Shown piece after piece: positions 53,924-61,971 of a stretch of DNA of 64,000 bases. Source of the DNA: Brucella tritici (GTDB taxonomy: Bacteria > Pseudomonadota > Alphaproteobacteria > Rhizobiales > Rhizobiaceae). The notes under the pieces were generated by a model. The model was not told where the DNA came from, did no database searches, and saw only the letters and a program-made list of their open reading frames with translations. The DNA is taken from NCBI RefSeq assembly GCF_902825325.1, contig NZ_CADEAR010000004.1, positions 124,001 through 188,000 of the forward strand, given 5' to 3'. Position numbers and translations under genes: made by a program. How positions within the stretch are numbered: position 1 is the first letter of the stretch; each line of letters opens with the position of its first letter.

Positions 53924-55699
53924 ATGTGTGGTATTTGCGGAGAAGTCAGGTTCGACGGCGGTTCGCCGTCAGTTTCGGCAGTCTCGAAAATGGCGGATGT
54001 ACTCAGTCCTCGCGGACCGGATGCGTCCGGGATTGTGATCCGGGGCAATGTCGGCTTCGGGCATCGAAGACTAAGAATTCTCGATCTCTCCGAAAAATCG
54101 CAGCAGCCGATGATTGATGCGGACCTCGGTTTGACGCTGGTGTTCAACGGCTGCATCTACAATTTCCGAGAATTGCGCACTGAGTTGGAACAGAAGGGCT
54201 ACAAGTTCTTCTCCGATGGTGACACAGAAGTCATACTCAAGGCATGGCACGCATGGGGCGAAAGCTGCGTATCGCGCTTCCTGGGCATGTTCGCCTTCGC
54301 TATTCACGAACGCGATACGGGCAGGATTATTCTCGCGCGTGACCGGTTCGGTATCAAGCCGCTCTATCTGGCCGAGGTGGACGGTGCGTTGCGTTTTGCC
54401 TCGTCTTTGCCTGCTCTGGTCAAGGCGGGAGGTATCGACACGTCGATCGACCATGCAGCCTTGCACAATTATATGAGCTTTCATGCTGTCGTGCCGCCGC
54501 CGCGCACGATTTACAACGGTGTTCGAAAGCTTCCTCCCGCGACGATGCGGGTTTACGAACCGAATGGCGGTTTCAGCGACCGTATCTACTGGCAGGCACC
54601 TTATCGCCGTCTGCGCGGTGATGGCGCCTTGAGCAGGGAGGAATGGCAGGAGCAATTGCTCGATATGCTTCGCGTAGCCGTCAAGCGCAGGATGATTTCT
54701 GACGTGCCGGTCGGTGTGCTTTTGTCCGGCGGTGTGGATTCGAGCCTGATCGTTGGATTGCTTGCCGAGGCTGGTCAATCGGGCCTGATGAGCTTTTCAG
54801 TCGGTTTCGAGGAAGCTAACGGGGAAAAAGGCGACGAGTTTGTCTATTCCGACCTGATCGCTAAACATTTCGGTACCGAGCATCATAAGATTTTTGTGCC
54901 CTCGGCAGACCTCATGGATGCCCTGCCGGGAACAATCGCCGCAATGTCGGAACCGATGGTGTCCTACGATAATGTCGGCTTCTATCTTCTTTCCAAGGAA
55001 GTTTCGAAACATATCAAGGTTGTCCAGTCGGGGCAGGGGGCTGATGAAGTCTTTGGCGGCTATCACTGGTATCCGCCACTGGTCGATTCCAACGATGTTG
55101 TCAGCGATTATGCCAAGGGATTTCGTGACCGCTCGCACAACGTGCTTGCCACGCAATTATCGCCGGAATGGATGCCGGAACGCGATTACAGTCAGGAGTT
55201 TCTGGAAGAGTACCTGTTGCAGGACGGTGCGGATACACCAGTCGACCGTGCATTGCGGCTCGACACAAATGTAATGCTGGTGGACGATCCGGTCAAACGC
55301 GTGGACAACATGACGATGGCTTGGGGACTTGAAGCGCGGGTGCCGTTTCTGGACCATGAACTGGTAGAGCTCGCGGCTCGCATTCCGCCGGAAGAGAAGC
55401 TGCGCGATGGCGGCAAAGGTATCCTCAAGGATGTGGCGAGGAAGGTCGTTCCAAGCGAAGTCATCGATCGCAAGAAGGGATACTTTCCGGTGCCACAGCT
55501 TAAATATATTGCAGGTCCCTATCTCGACATGTTGCGTGATGCTCTTTCGTCGCAAAAGGCGAGGGAGCGCGGGCTTTTTCAACGCGATTACCTGGAAAGT
55601 CTGTTCGCAAAGCCGTCCGAGCACATAACGCCATTACGTGGTTCGGAGCTATGGCAGGCTGGCCTTCTCGAAATGTGGCTGCAGGCGCAGGAGGCATGA
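53924..55699 (+). CDS. N-acetylglutaminylglutamine amidotransferase (AsnB/AsnO-like)
   Basis: 591-residue glutamine-dependent amidotransferase that would amidate N-acetylglutaminylglutamine in NAGGN synthesis. The start MCGICGEV places the nucleophile Cys at position 2 of the Ntn glutaminase domain (1-200). The ATP-PPase domain has LLSGGVDSSL near 267-276. It resembles asparagine synthetase B, but the adjacent GNAT/ATP-grasp synthetase marks it as the NAGGN enzyme. GGAGG is 14 bases from the ATG, longer than ideal, but the Cys2 requirement fixes this start. Two genes, 1 bp apart, form the operon. Confidence 0.88.
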   Translation: MCGICGEVRFDGGSPSVSAVSKMADVLSPRGPDASGIVIRGNVGFGHRRLRILDLSEKSQQPMIDADLGLTLVFNGCIYNFRELRTELEQKGYKFFSDGDTEVILKAWHAWGESCVSRFLGMFAFAIHERDTGRIILARDRFGIKPLYLAEVDGALRFASSLPALVKAGGIDTSIDHAALHNYMSFHAVVPPPRTIYNGVRKLPPATMRVYEPNGGFSDRIYWQAPYRRLRGDGALSREEWQEQLLDMLRVAVKRRMISDVPVGVLLSGGVDSSLIVGLLAEAGQSGLMSFSVGFEEANGEKGDEFVYSDLIAKHFGTEHHKIFVPSADLMDALPGTIAAMSEPMVSYDNVGFYLLSKEVSKHIKVVQSGQGADEVFGGYHWYPPLVDSNDVVSDYAKGFRDRSHNVLATQLSPEWMPERDYSQEFLEEYLLQDGADTPVDRALRLDTNVMLVDDPVKRVDNMTMAWGLEARVPFLDHELVELAARIPPEEKLRDGGKGILKDVARKVVPSEVIDRKKGYFPVPQLKYIAGPYLDMLRDALSSQKARERGLFQRDYLESLFAKPSEHITPLRGSELWQAGLLEMWLQAQEA

Positions 55700-55700
55700 C

Positions 55701-57494
55701 ATGCGAAAACCCGGTGAGGTGGATATGACCCGGCAGAAAGCGAGAGGTCGCAAGGCCTTTTCGCATCGTCTGACGCGCTTGCGCACGCCTGAAAGTGCAG
55801 GCTTTTATCAGGAACATATGTATGGCCATGACCGGGCGGGAATGGAAGGCCGCAAGCAGGATGTGGTCGTTGACTGCGGCTGGGGACGATTGCTCTTTGC
55901 GCAGACCTTCGAAACCAATGAAGCCATTGTGGAGGCATTGCGCGCGGAAGCGCCTGCAAGCCGCGATATTGTCTTCTATGTAAGTGATCCTCATGTACTG
56001 CTGTCGCTTGCGCCACATGAAATATTTCTCGACCCGTCGCATACCTACCGCATCGAGCTTGCAACCTATCGTCCGGGCGGCCGACGGACGCGTGGTGTCA
56101 CCATTCGTCGCGCGGTATCGGAAGTAGACGCAGAAGGCATCAATGCCGTCTATGCGGCTTGCGGTATGGTTCAACTGCGACCGGACTTTTTCTCGTCTGA
56201 GCGAGACAACCGGGCCGTTACCTATTTCGTGGCACAGGACGATGCCACAGGTGAAATCGTCGGCACGGTGACGGGTATAGACCATCAGCGTCTTTTCGAT
56301 GATCCTGATTGCGGTGCTTCGCTCTGGTGCCTCGCCGTTCATCCGCAAGCACGGCAGCCGGGAATCGGCGAAAAACTGGTGCGAAAACTTGCCGAACATT
56401 TTCAGGCTCGCGGGCTAAGCCATATCGATCTTTCGGTTCTGCATGACAATGAGAACGCCATACGGCTCTATGAAAAATTGAAATTTCGCCGTGTCCCGCT
56501 TTTTGCGATTAAACGCAAGAATGCAATCAACGAGAAGTTTTTCGCCTCACATCTGGAATCCTTCGATGCACTGAATCCATATGCCCGCATCATCATCGAT
56601 GAAGCGGTGCGCCGTGGTATTCAGGTTGATGTGACCGATGCCGAAGGCGGATTTTTCCGCCTCTCCTATGGCGGGCGTTCAGTTCATTGTCGCGAAAGTC
56701 TGTCTGAAATGACATCGGGCGTGGCGATGTCGATCTGTGACGACAAGGCCGTGACGCGCCGTGTCGTTGAGACCGCTGGGCTAACTGTGCCGGAGCAGAT
56801 CGCTGCCGAAGCGAGTGACGACGCGCTGGAGGCTTTTCTGAAACGCCACGGCAAGCTGGTTGTGAAACCGGCTCGGGGCGAACAGGGACGAGGAATTTCC
56901 GTCGGTATTTCGACCATCAAGGATCTGCGTGCTGCGATCAAACAGGCGCGATCCGTGTGCGACCGCGTGCTGCTGGAGGCATGTTTTGAAGGCGAAGACC
57001 TCCGGCTGGTTATCATCGATTACCAGCTTGTCGCGGCTGCAGTTCGTCGTCCGCCGCGCGTGATCGGAGATGGGAAGTCAACGATCCGCAAACTTATCGA
57101 GACACAATCGCGCAGACGCGCTGCGGCGACCGGCGGAGAAAGCCGTATTCCGGTCGATACGGAAACGAAAAGATGCCTTGAGGAACAAGCTCTGTCACTC
57201 GACTCTGTTCTGGAGGACGGTCGCGAAATAACAGTGCGCAAGGCGGCCAATCTTCATGCGGGCGGCACGATCCATGACGTGACCGCCACTGTTCATGCAG
57301 ACCTGGTCAATGCTGCCTGCAAGGCTGCCCAAGCAATTGGTATACCGGTCGTGGGCATTGACTTTATGGTCAACCAGCCCGAGAAGCCGGACTATATCTT
57401 CGTTGAAGCCAACGAGCGTCCGGGTCTTGCCAATCATGAGCCGCAACCGACTGCCGCCAGATTTGTCGATTTGCTGTTCCCAGGTTCAAGATAG
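55701..57494 (+). CDS. ngg: N-acetylglutaminylglutamine synthetase (GNAT + ATP-grasp)
   Basis: 597-residue fusion. The first 100 residues are of unknown fold. A GNAT acetyltransferase follows (about 110-280), with acetyl-CoA loop AVHPQARQPGIGEKLV and VLHDNENAIRLYEKLKF. The C-terminal ATP-grasp ligase (about 320-597) resembles cyanophycin and glutathione synthetases (KLVVKPARGEQGRGISVGI; FVEANERPGLANHEPQPTAARFVDLLFP). It would acetylate glutamine and join a second glutamine. ATG 55701 follows AGGAGG. A hairpin after the stop closes the operon. Confidence 0.9.
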   Translation: MRKPGEVDMTRQKARGRKAFSHRLTRLRTPESAGFYQEHMYGHDRAGMEGRKQDVVVDCGWGRLLFAQTFETNEAIVEALRAEAPASRDIVFYVSDPHVLLSLAPHEIFLDPSHTYRIELATYRPGGRRTRGVTIRRAVSEVDAEGINAVYAACGMVQLRPDFFSSERDNRAVTYFVAQDDATGEIVGTVTGIDHQRLFDDPDCGASLWCLAVHPQARQPGIGEKLVRKLAEHFQARGLSHIDLSVLHDNENAIRLYEKLKFRRVPLFAIKRKNAINEKFFASHLESFDALNPYARIIIDEAVRRGIQVDVTDAEGGFFRLSYGGRSVHCRESLSEMTSGVAMSICDDKAVTRRVVETAGLTVPEQIAAEASDDALEAFLKRHGKLVVKPARGEQGRGISVGISTIKDLRAAIKQARSVCDRVLLEACFEGEDLRLVIIDYQLVAAAVRRPPRVIGDGKSTIRKLIETQSRRRAAATGGESRIPVDTETKRCLEEQALSLDSVLEDGREITVRKAANLHAGGTIHDVTATVHADLVNAACKAAQAIGIPVVGIDFMVNQPEKPDYIFVEANERPGLANHEPQPTAARFVDLLFPGSR

Positions 57495-57522
57495 TATAAG
57501 TTAGATAAATCTAAATTACGAA

Positions 57523-57553
57523 ATGTTCGCCGGATATTCTTTTCGGCGAACAT
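57523..57553 (+). terminator. Hairpin after the NAGGN operon
   Basis: ATGTTCGCCG (57523-57532)/CGGCGAACAT (57544-57553), 10-bp perfect stem with an 11-nt loop containing TTCTTTT; no U-run after the stem. It is followed by a markedly A+T-rich stretch to about 57680. Confidence 0.55.
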
Positions 57554-57758
57554 GAAACTATGCAAGCTGCGATCAATATGCTGTATTTTAGTTGTTGGGA
57601 AAATTTTAAGCAGAAATCGTATTCAACAAATCAATCATCGATTGTAACAGGAATATTCATTTTTCATTTGGTTTCTGCCTCTATCCCTTTACGAGAGGGG
57701 GCTTGGGCGGAACAGGTTGATCGAACCGCATTCCTGCCTGAGCGGAAAAGGGCTGAAA

Positions 57759-59198
57759 ATGGACACGCGGGGGCAGAACAACAAGGATGTGCCGCTGGCA
57801 GTCGATCTGGACGGAACTCTGGTTTCGACCGATCTGCTGTGGGAAGGTATTTTTCTTCTTCTGAAGAAGAACATCCTGTTCGTCTTCATGCTGCCGGTTT
57901 GGTTATTCTCAGGCAAAGCATATCTCAAGCGACAGGTCGCAGAACGTGTAGCGCTGGATGCGTCGAGGCTTCCCTATCGAACAGAATTTCTGGAATTTCT
58001 GCGCAGCGAACATGCATCGGGGCGGACTTTAGTGCTGGCAACAGCCGCGGCAGAATCGATGGCCAAGGCCGTTGCGTCCGAGCTTGAGATTTTCAGCGCT
58101 GTCTATTCAACGTCCGGCACGACCAATCTTTCGGCGAAACACAAGGCCAATCTGCTTGTCGAGCACTATGGACGACAGGGGTTCGACTATGCCGGAAACG
58201 ATCATGATGACCTGCCGGTTTTCGATGCAGCCCGACAGGCGATCGTTGTCGCGCCCGATCACGCGGCGGCACATTTCCAGCAACGGACTGGCTGCAAACT
58301 TTTCAGTGGTGAGAAACCGACTAATAGAACCTATGTTCGTATGCTGCGTGTTCATCAGTGGCTGAAGAATCTGCTTGTTTTTGTGCCGGCCATTCTGGCG
58401 CATGACATATTGAAACCCGATGTGCTGATTGCGTCTTGTCTGGCATTCATCGCCTTCTCTGCTACGGCGTCTGCGATCTATATCGTCAATGACATTGTTG
58501 ATCTTCCGGTGGATCGAAGACACGCGCGAAAAAATCAGAGACCTTTTGCACGCGGACAGATATCCATTCCTTTTGGTCTAGGCGTTGCGGCGCTGTTGTT
58601 GATTCTGACGGCTTTTGTCTGCTTCTTCCTCCCATCCGTCTTTACGCTCGCAATTGTCACCTATCTGGTTTTCACGACCGCTTATACCTTCGCCTTGAAA
58701 CGCATGTTGTTGGGAGATGTAATTTGCCTCGCAGGGCTTTACAGTTTGCGGCTGTTGGGAGGGTCGGCGGCTTCCTATATTCCACCGTCGTTCTGGCTGA
58801 TGGCATTTGCCATGTTCTTCTTTCTGTCACTGGCGCTGGTGAAACGTTATGTCGAGTTGCAAGGCGCTACAGTGACAGAAAAGGACCGGATTTTGGGGCG
58901 AGGCTACCGTCCGGAAGATCGCGATATTGTTGGGCAGTGTGGGGTTGCGGCTGCATTTACCGCTGCACTGGTTCTGGCGCTTTATATCAATAGCGATGCC
59001 GTCAAGACGCTCTACACCTATCCCTGGCTGATATGGCCGCTTGGTCCGATCGTACTCTATATCAATGTGCGTGTGTGGATATTGGCGCATCGGGGCGACA
59101 TGGATGATGACCCGGTACTCTTTATTGCCAGAGATTGGCGCAGCCAGGTTGTCATCGCGCTTGGTGCAGTGCTGCTTCTTGTGGCTGGTATGCACTGA
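57759..59198 (+). CDS. HAD phosphatase fused to UbiA-type prenyltransferase (DPPR synthase-like)
   Basis: 479-residue fusion. Residues about 10-195 are a HAD hydrolase (DLDGT motif 16-20; GNDHDDLPVF late motif). Residues about 205-479 are an eight- or nine-helix UbiA prenyltransferase whose NDIVDLPVDRRHARKNQRPFARG motif closely follows the ND..D...DR.H..K..RP pattern of mycobacterial decaprenylphosphoryl-5-phosphoribose synthase (Rv3806c). The fusion could transfer phosphoribose from PRPP to a polyprenyl phosphate and remove the 5-phosphate. ATG 57759 has AAGGG 6 bp upstream; an in-frame TTG at 57717 is less likely. First of five tightly packed genes. Confidence 0.83.
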   Translation: MDTRGQNNKDVPLAVDLDGTLVSTDLLWEGIFLLLKKNILFVFMLPVWLFSGKAYLKRQVAERVALDASRLPYRTEFLEFLRSEHASGRTLVLATAAAESMAKAVASELEIFSAVYSTSGTTNLSAKHKANLLVEHYGRQGFDYAGNDHDDLPVFDAARQAIVVAPDHAAAHFQQRTGCKLFSGEKPTNRTYVRMLRVHQWLKNLLVFVPAILAHDILKPDVLIASCLAFIAFSATASAIYIVNDIVDLPVDRRHARKNQRPFARGQISIPFGLGVAALLLILTAFVCFFLPSVFTLAIVTYLVFTTAYTFALKRMLLGDVICLAGLYSLRLLGGSAASYIPPSFWLMAFAMFFFLSLALVKRYVELQGATVTEKDRILGRGYRPEDRDIVGQCGVAAAFTAALVLALYINSDAVKTLYTYPWLIWPLGPIVLYINVRVWILAHRGDMDDDPVLFIARDWRSQVVIALGAVLLLVAGMH

Positions 59199-60514
59199 TG
59201 GAACGATCCTTCGACAGTTTTGGCCGCATTGACCGGCGAAAGCGGCAGTACAGTCCGCTGGATGGGCTGGAGGCTGATTTCGCGCAGTTCCTGCCCAAAG
59301 GCGCTAGCTTGTTGCCATTTGGAAATGGTCGTTCTTATGGGGATAGCTGTCATAACGATGCGGGCTTTCTTGTGCCTATGCAGGCGCGAATGAGGATAGC
59401 GCACTTCAATCCCGATACGGGGTTGCTGACGGCTGAAAGCGGTATGCTTTTGAATGAAGTTATCGCCCATGTCGCGCCGCATGGTTATTTCCTTCCCGTC
59501 ACACCAGGCACGCAGTTCGTGACTCTCGGCGGCGCCATTGCCAACGATGTGCATGGTAAAAACCACCACCGGCAGGGGACTTTCGGGTGTCACGTCGAAG
59601 GGCTGGATCTGCTTCGTTCGGATGGTGTTCATTACAAATGCTCCGATAAGGAGAACATTGATCTGTTCCGCGCCACAATCGGCGGATTAGGCCTGACGGG
59701 CTTGATCCTTCGCGCGACCATCCGGCTTATGCGGGTGGATGGTCTCGATGTGGAGGAGAAGGTTCTGCCATTCGCCAATCTCGATGAATATTTCGATATG
59801 GCCCAGGCCGAAGATCTTGAGAATGAATATGCCGTTGCCTGGGTCGACCAGCTCTCCGATGGCCGAGGTCTGCTGATTGTCGGCAATCATATTGCGACGG
59901 CCCATAATTCTCATATGTCGGCGGTTGCGCGGTTTGGCGTGCCCTTTGAATTGCCGTTCTCCGTATTGAACAAGGCAAGCCTGTCACTGTTTAATGCAGC
60001 TTATTTTCAGCGCAAAAAACTACTGACGGCAGCACATAGAGTGCCGTATCAAAAGTTCTTTTATCCACTTGATGGCGTCAGAAACTGGAACAGGCTTTAC
60101 GGCCCGTCAGGGCTTTACCAGCATCAAAGTGTCATGCCGTTCGATGCAGCCAGAGCGGTCATTCCGGCGATGCTTGAGGCGAGCCGAAACTCCGGGCAGG
60201 TTTCGTTCCTGACGGTGCTCAAACGTTTCGGAAAAATGACATCTCCTGGCCTCATGTCATTCCCGCTGCCTGGGTATACGCTGACCATGGATTTTCCCAA
60301 TCGTGGCCGTGAGACGTTGAAATTGCTGGACCATCTGGATCGGATGACGGTGGAGGCCGGTGGCCGGGTCAATCCATATAAGGATCAGCGGATGAGCGCG
60401 GAAATATTTGCCGCTAGCTACCCGCACTGGCGCGATTTTGAACCTTTTCGCGATAAGGCTTTCAATTCGAATTTCTGGCGCCGAACGGCGTTGACGCTCG
60501 GTTCGGCAGGTTAG
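59198..60514 (+). CDS. FAD-binding oxidase, DprE1-like (decaprenylphosphoryl-ribose 2'-oxidase)
   Basis: 438-residue VAO/PCMH-type flavoprotein. The FAD motifs PFGNGRSYGDS (40-50) and TPGTQFVTLGGAIANDVHGKNHH (101-123), and the C-terminal VNPYKDQRMSAEIFAASYP segment, align with DprE1. That enzyme oxidises C2 of polyprenyl-phosphoryl-ribose to the 2-keto sugar. It overlaps the HAD-UbiA stop by one base (TGATG), indicating coupled translation, and supplies the next pathway step. Confidence 0.85.
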   Translation: MERSFDSFGRIDRRKRQYSPLDGLEADFAQFLPKGASLLPFGNGRSYGDSCHNDAGFLVPMQARMRIAHFNPDTGLLTAESGMLLNEVIAHVAPHGYFLPVTPGTQFVTLGGAIANDVHGKNHHRQGTFGCHVEGLDLLRSDGVHYKCSDKENIDLFRATIGGLGLTGLILRATIRLMRVDGLDVEEKVLPFANLDEYFDMAQAEDLENEYAVAWVDQLSDGRGLLIVGNHIATAHNSHMSAVARFGVPFELPFSVLNKASLSLFNAAYFQRKKLLTAAHRVPYQKFFYPLDGVRNWNRLYGPSGLYQHQSVMPFDAARAVIPAMLEASRNSGQVSFLTVLKRFGKMTSPGLMSFPLPGYTLTMDFPNRGRETLKLLDHLDRMTVEAGGRVNPYKDQRMSAEIFAASYPHWRDFEPFRDKAFNSNFWRRTALTLGSAG

Positions 60515-60523
60515 GAAAATGCG

Positions 60524-60943
60524 ATGAAATATATTCCCTTCATCCTGTTTACGGTCATGACCAACGCTGCCGCGCAGTTGATGCTGAAATATGGCATGCT
60601 AACGCTCGGACCGATCAGCTTTTCAGCCGAAACATTGATCCAGCGCATGTTCCAGATTGTCTTCAATCCCTGGATTTTTGCCGGCTTGCTGACCTTCGTG
60701 ATCTCCATGGCGTCACATCTTTACGTGTTGTCGAAAGTGGATCTTTCGTTTGCCTATCCGTTCCTCAGTCTCGCCTATGTAGCAGTCGCTCTGTTCGCAT
60801 GGCTTTTGTTCAAGGAGGAGCTGGGTGCATACAAAATTGCAGGCATCGCGTTCATCTGCATTGGAACTGTGCTGATCGCGCAAAGCGGCAAGCCCTCCGA
60901 GCCGCAGGCGGATACGAACATGAACCAGCAGACACATCGTTAA
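60524..60943 (+). CDS. SMR/EamA-type small membrane transporter, probable lipid-sugar flippase
   Basis: 139 residues with four predicted transmembrane segments, of the EmrE/ArnE-ArnF type (IPFILFTVMTNAAAQLMLKYGM; SKVDLSFAYPFLSLAYVAVALFAWLLFKEELGAYKIAGIAFICIGTVLIAQSG). ArnE/F flip undecaprenyl-phosphate-aminoarabinose; a similar role with a polyprenyl-pentose is likely by context. The mycobacterial pathway uses a GtrA-type protein instead. The C-terminal tail is short and polar. Confidence 0.8.
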   Translation: MKYIPFILFTVMTNAAAQLMLKYGMLTLGPISFSAETLIQRMFQIVFNPWIFAGLLTFVISMASHLYVLSKVDLSFAYPFLSLAYVAVALFAWLLFKEELGAYKIAGIAFICIGTVLIAQSGKPSEPQADTNMNQQTHR

Positions 60944-60955
60944 ACGGGGGACGCA

Positions 60956-61963
60956 ATGAGACATATAATCTTCGGTGGCGACGGTTTTGTCGGACGCTAT
61001 CTCGCTCCAAAACTCCTTGCCGATGGTCATGAGGTCATTGTTGCAGATATCGTAAGAAGCGATCTGCCGCACTATGCTGACGCCGCCTTCATTGTGGCTG
61101 ATGTAACCAATCCTGACGCAATTCGCAGACTTGGCATCAGCGCAGACGACATGGTCTATAACCTGTCCGCCAAGATGCTTTCCCCAATTCAGGTCCGGGC
61201 GAAGCGGCACGATTTCTTCTTTCCTGTCAATTTTCACGGAACGGAGAACATCATCAAGGCGATGGATGCGGCTGGTGCCAGCAAGCTCGTCCATTTCACC
61301 ACCGATATGGTGTACGGGCACACTCACGTCTGGCCGCAGAAAGAGGACCATCCGTGCAAGCCACTCGGGGAATACGGGCTATCCAAACTGAAAACCGAAG
61401 AACTCGCCATTGAATGGCGCGAGCGGGGCATGAATATTTCGCTGTTTCGCCCGCGTCTTATCATTGGACCGGGCCGTCTCGGCATTCTGGAAAAGCTGTT
61501 CAAGCTGGTTGATCACAATCTACCGGTGCCAATGATCGGCTCGGGCAGAAATCCCTACCAGTTCATTTCGGTGTTCGATTGTGCGTCGGCGGCGCGTGCC
61601 GCTTTCAGCGCCGGTGTCCCCAACGAGGTCTACAACCTCGGTTCGCTCAAACCGCCCCCGGTTCGAAAACTGCTCGGTGATCTGATCAAGCATGCCGGAT
61701 CAAAATCCGTCCTGTTGCCGACGCCCGCCTGGGCGGTGAAGCGCACGCTGGACCTGCTGGACTGGATGAACAAGCCCATCATGGACCCGGAGCAATATCT
61801 TATAGCTGATGAAATGTGTGTACTCGATGTTTCGAAAGGCGAGCGCGAGCTTGGTTGGGTTCCCCAATACAGGGACGAGGACATGCTGATCGCGGCCTAT
61901 AGCGAGTATCGCAGGAAGATTGGAGCCGCATCGCTGGATGCGCGGGCTTCGGAAGCGGCGTAG
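60956..61963 (+). CDS. NAD-dependent sugar epimerase/dehydratase family protein
   Basis: 335-residue extended SDR. GGDGFVGRYLA near residues 7-17 is the dinucleotide motif. TTDMVYG and EYGLSKLKTEE carry the catalytic Thr/Tyr-x3-Lys. It could act as the reductase (DprE2 role) on the 2-keto-pentose, or prepare a different nucleotide or lipid sugar. DprE2 is a classical, shorter SDR, so the substitution would be non-orthologous. It lies 12 bp after the SMR gene and 8 bp before the aminotransferase. Confidence 0.82.
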   Translation: MRHIIFGGDGFVGRYLAPKLLADGHEVIVADIVRSDLPHYADAAFIVADVTNPDAIRRLGISADDMVYNLSAKMLSPIQVRAKRHDFFFPVNFHGTENIIKAMDAAGASKLVHFTTDMVYGHTHVWPQKEDHPCKPLGEYGLSKLKTEELAIEWRERGMNISLFRPRLIIGPGRLGILEKLFKLVDHNLPVPMIGSGRNPYQFISVFDCASAARAAFSAGVPNEVYNLGSLKPPPVRKLLGDLIKHAGSKSVLLPTPAWAVKRTLDLLDWMNKPIMDPEQYLIADEMCVLDVSKGERELGWVPQYRDEDMLIAAYSEYRRKIGAASLDARASEAA

Positions 61964-61971
61964 AGGCAGAA

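Noticed and set aside
53924..55699. Asparagine synthetase AsnB
   Set aside because: The domain layout fits, but the gene is directly coupled to the GNAT/ATP-grasp synthetase that defines the NAGGN pathway, so the amidotransferase of that pathway is preferred.
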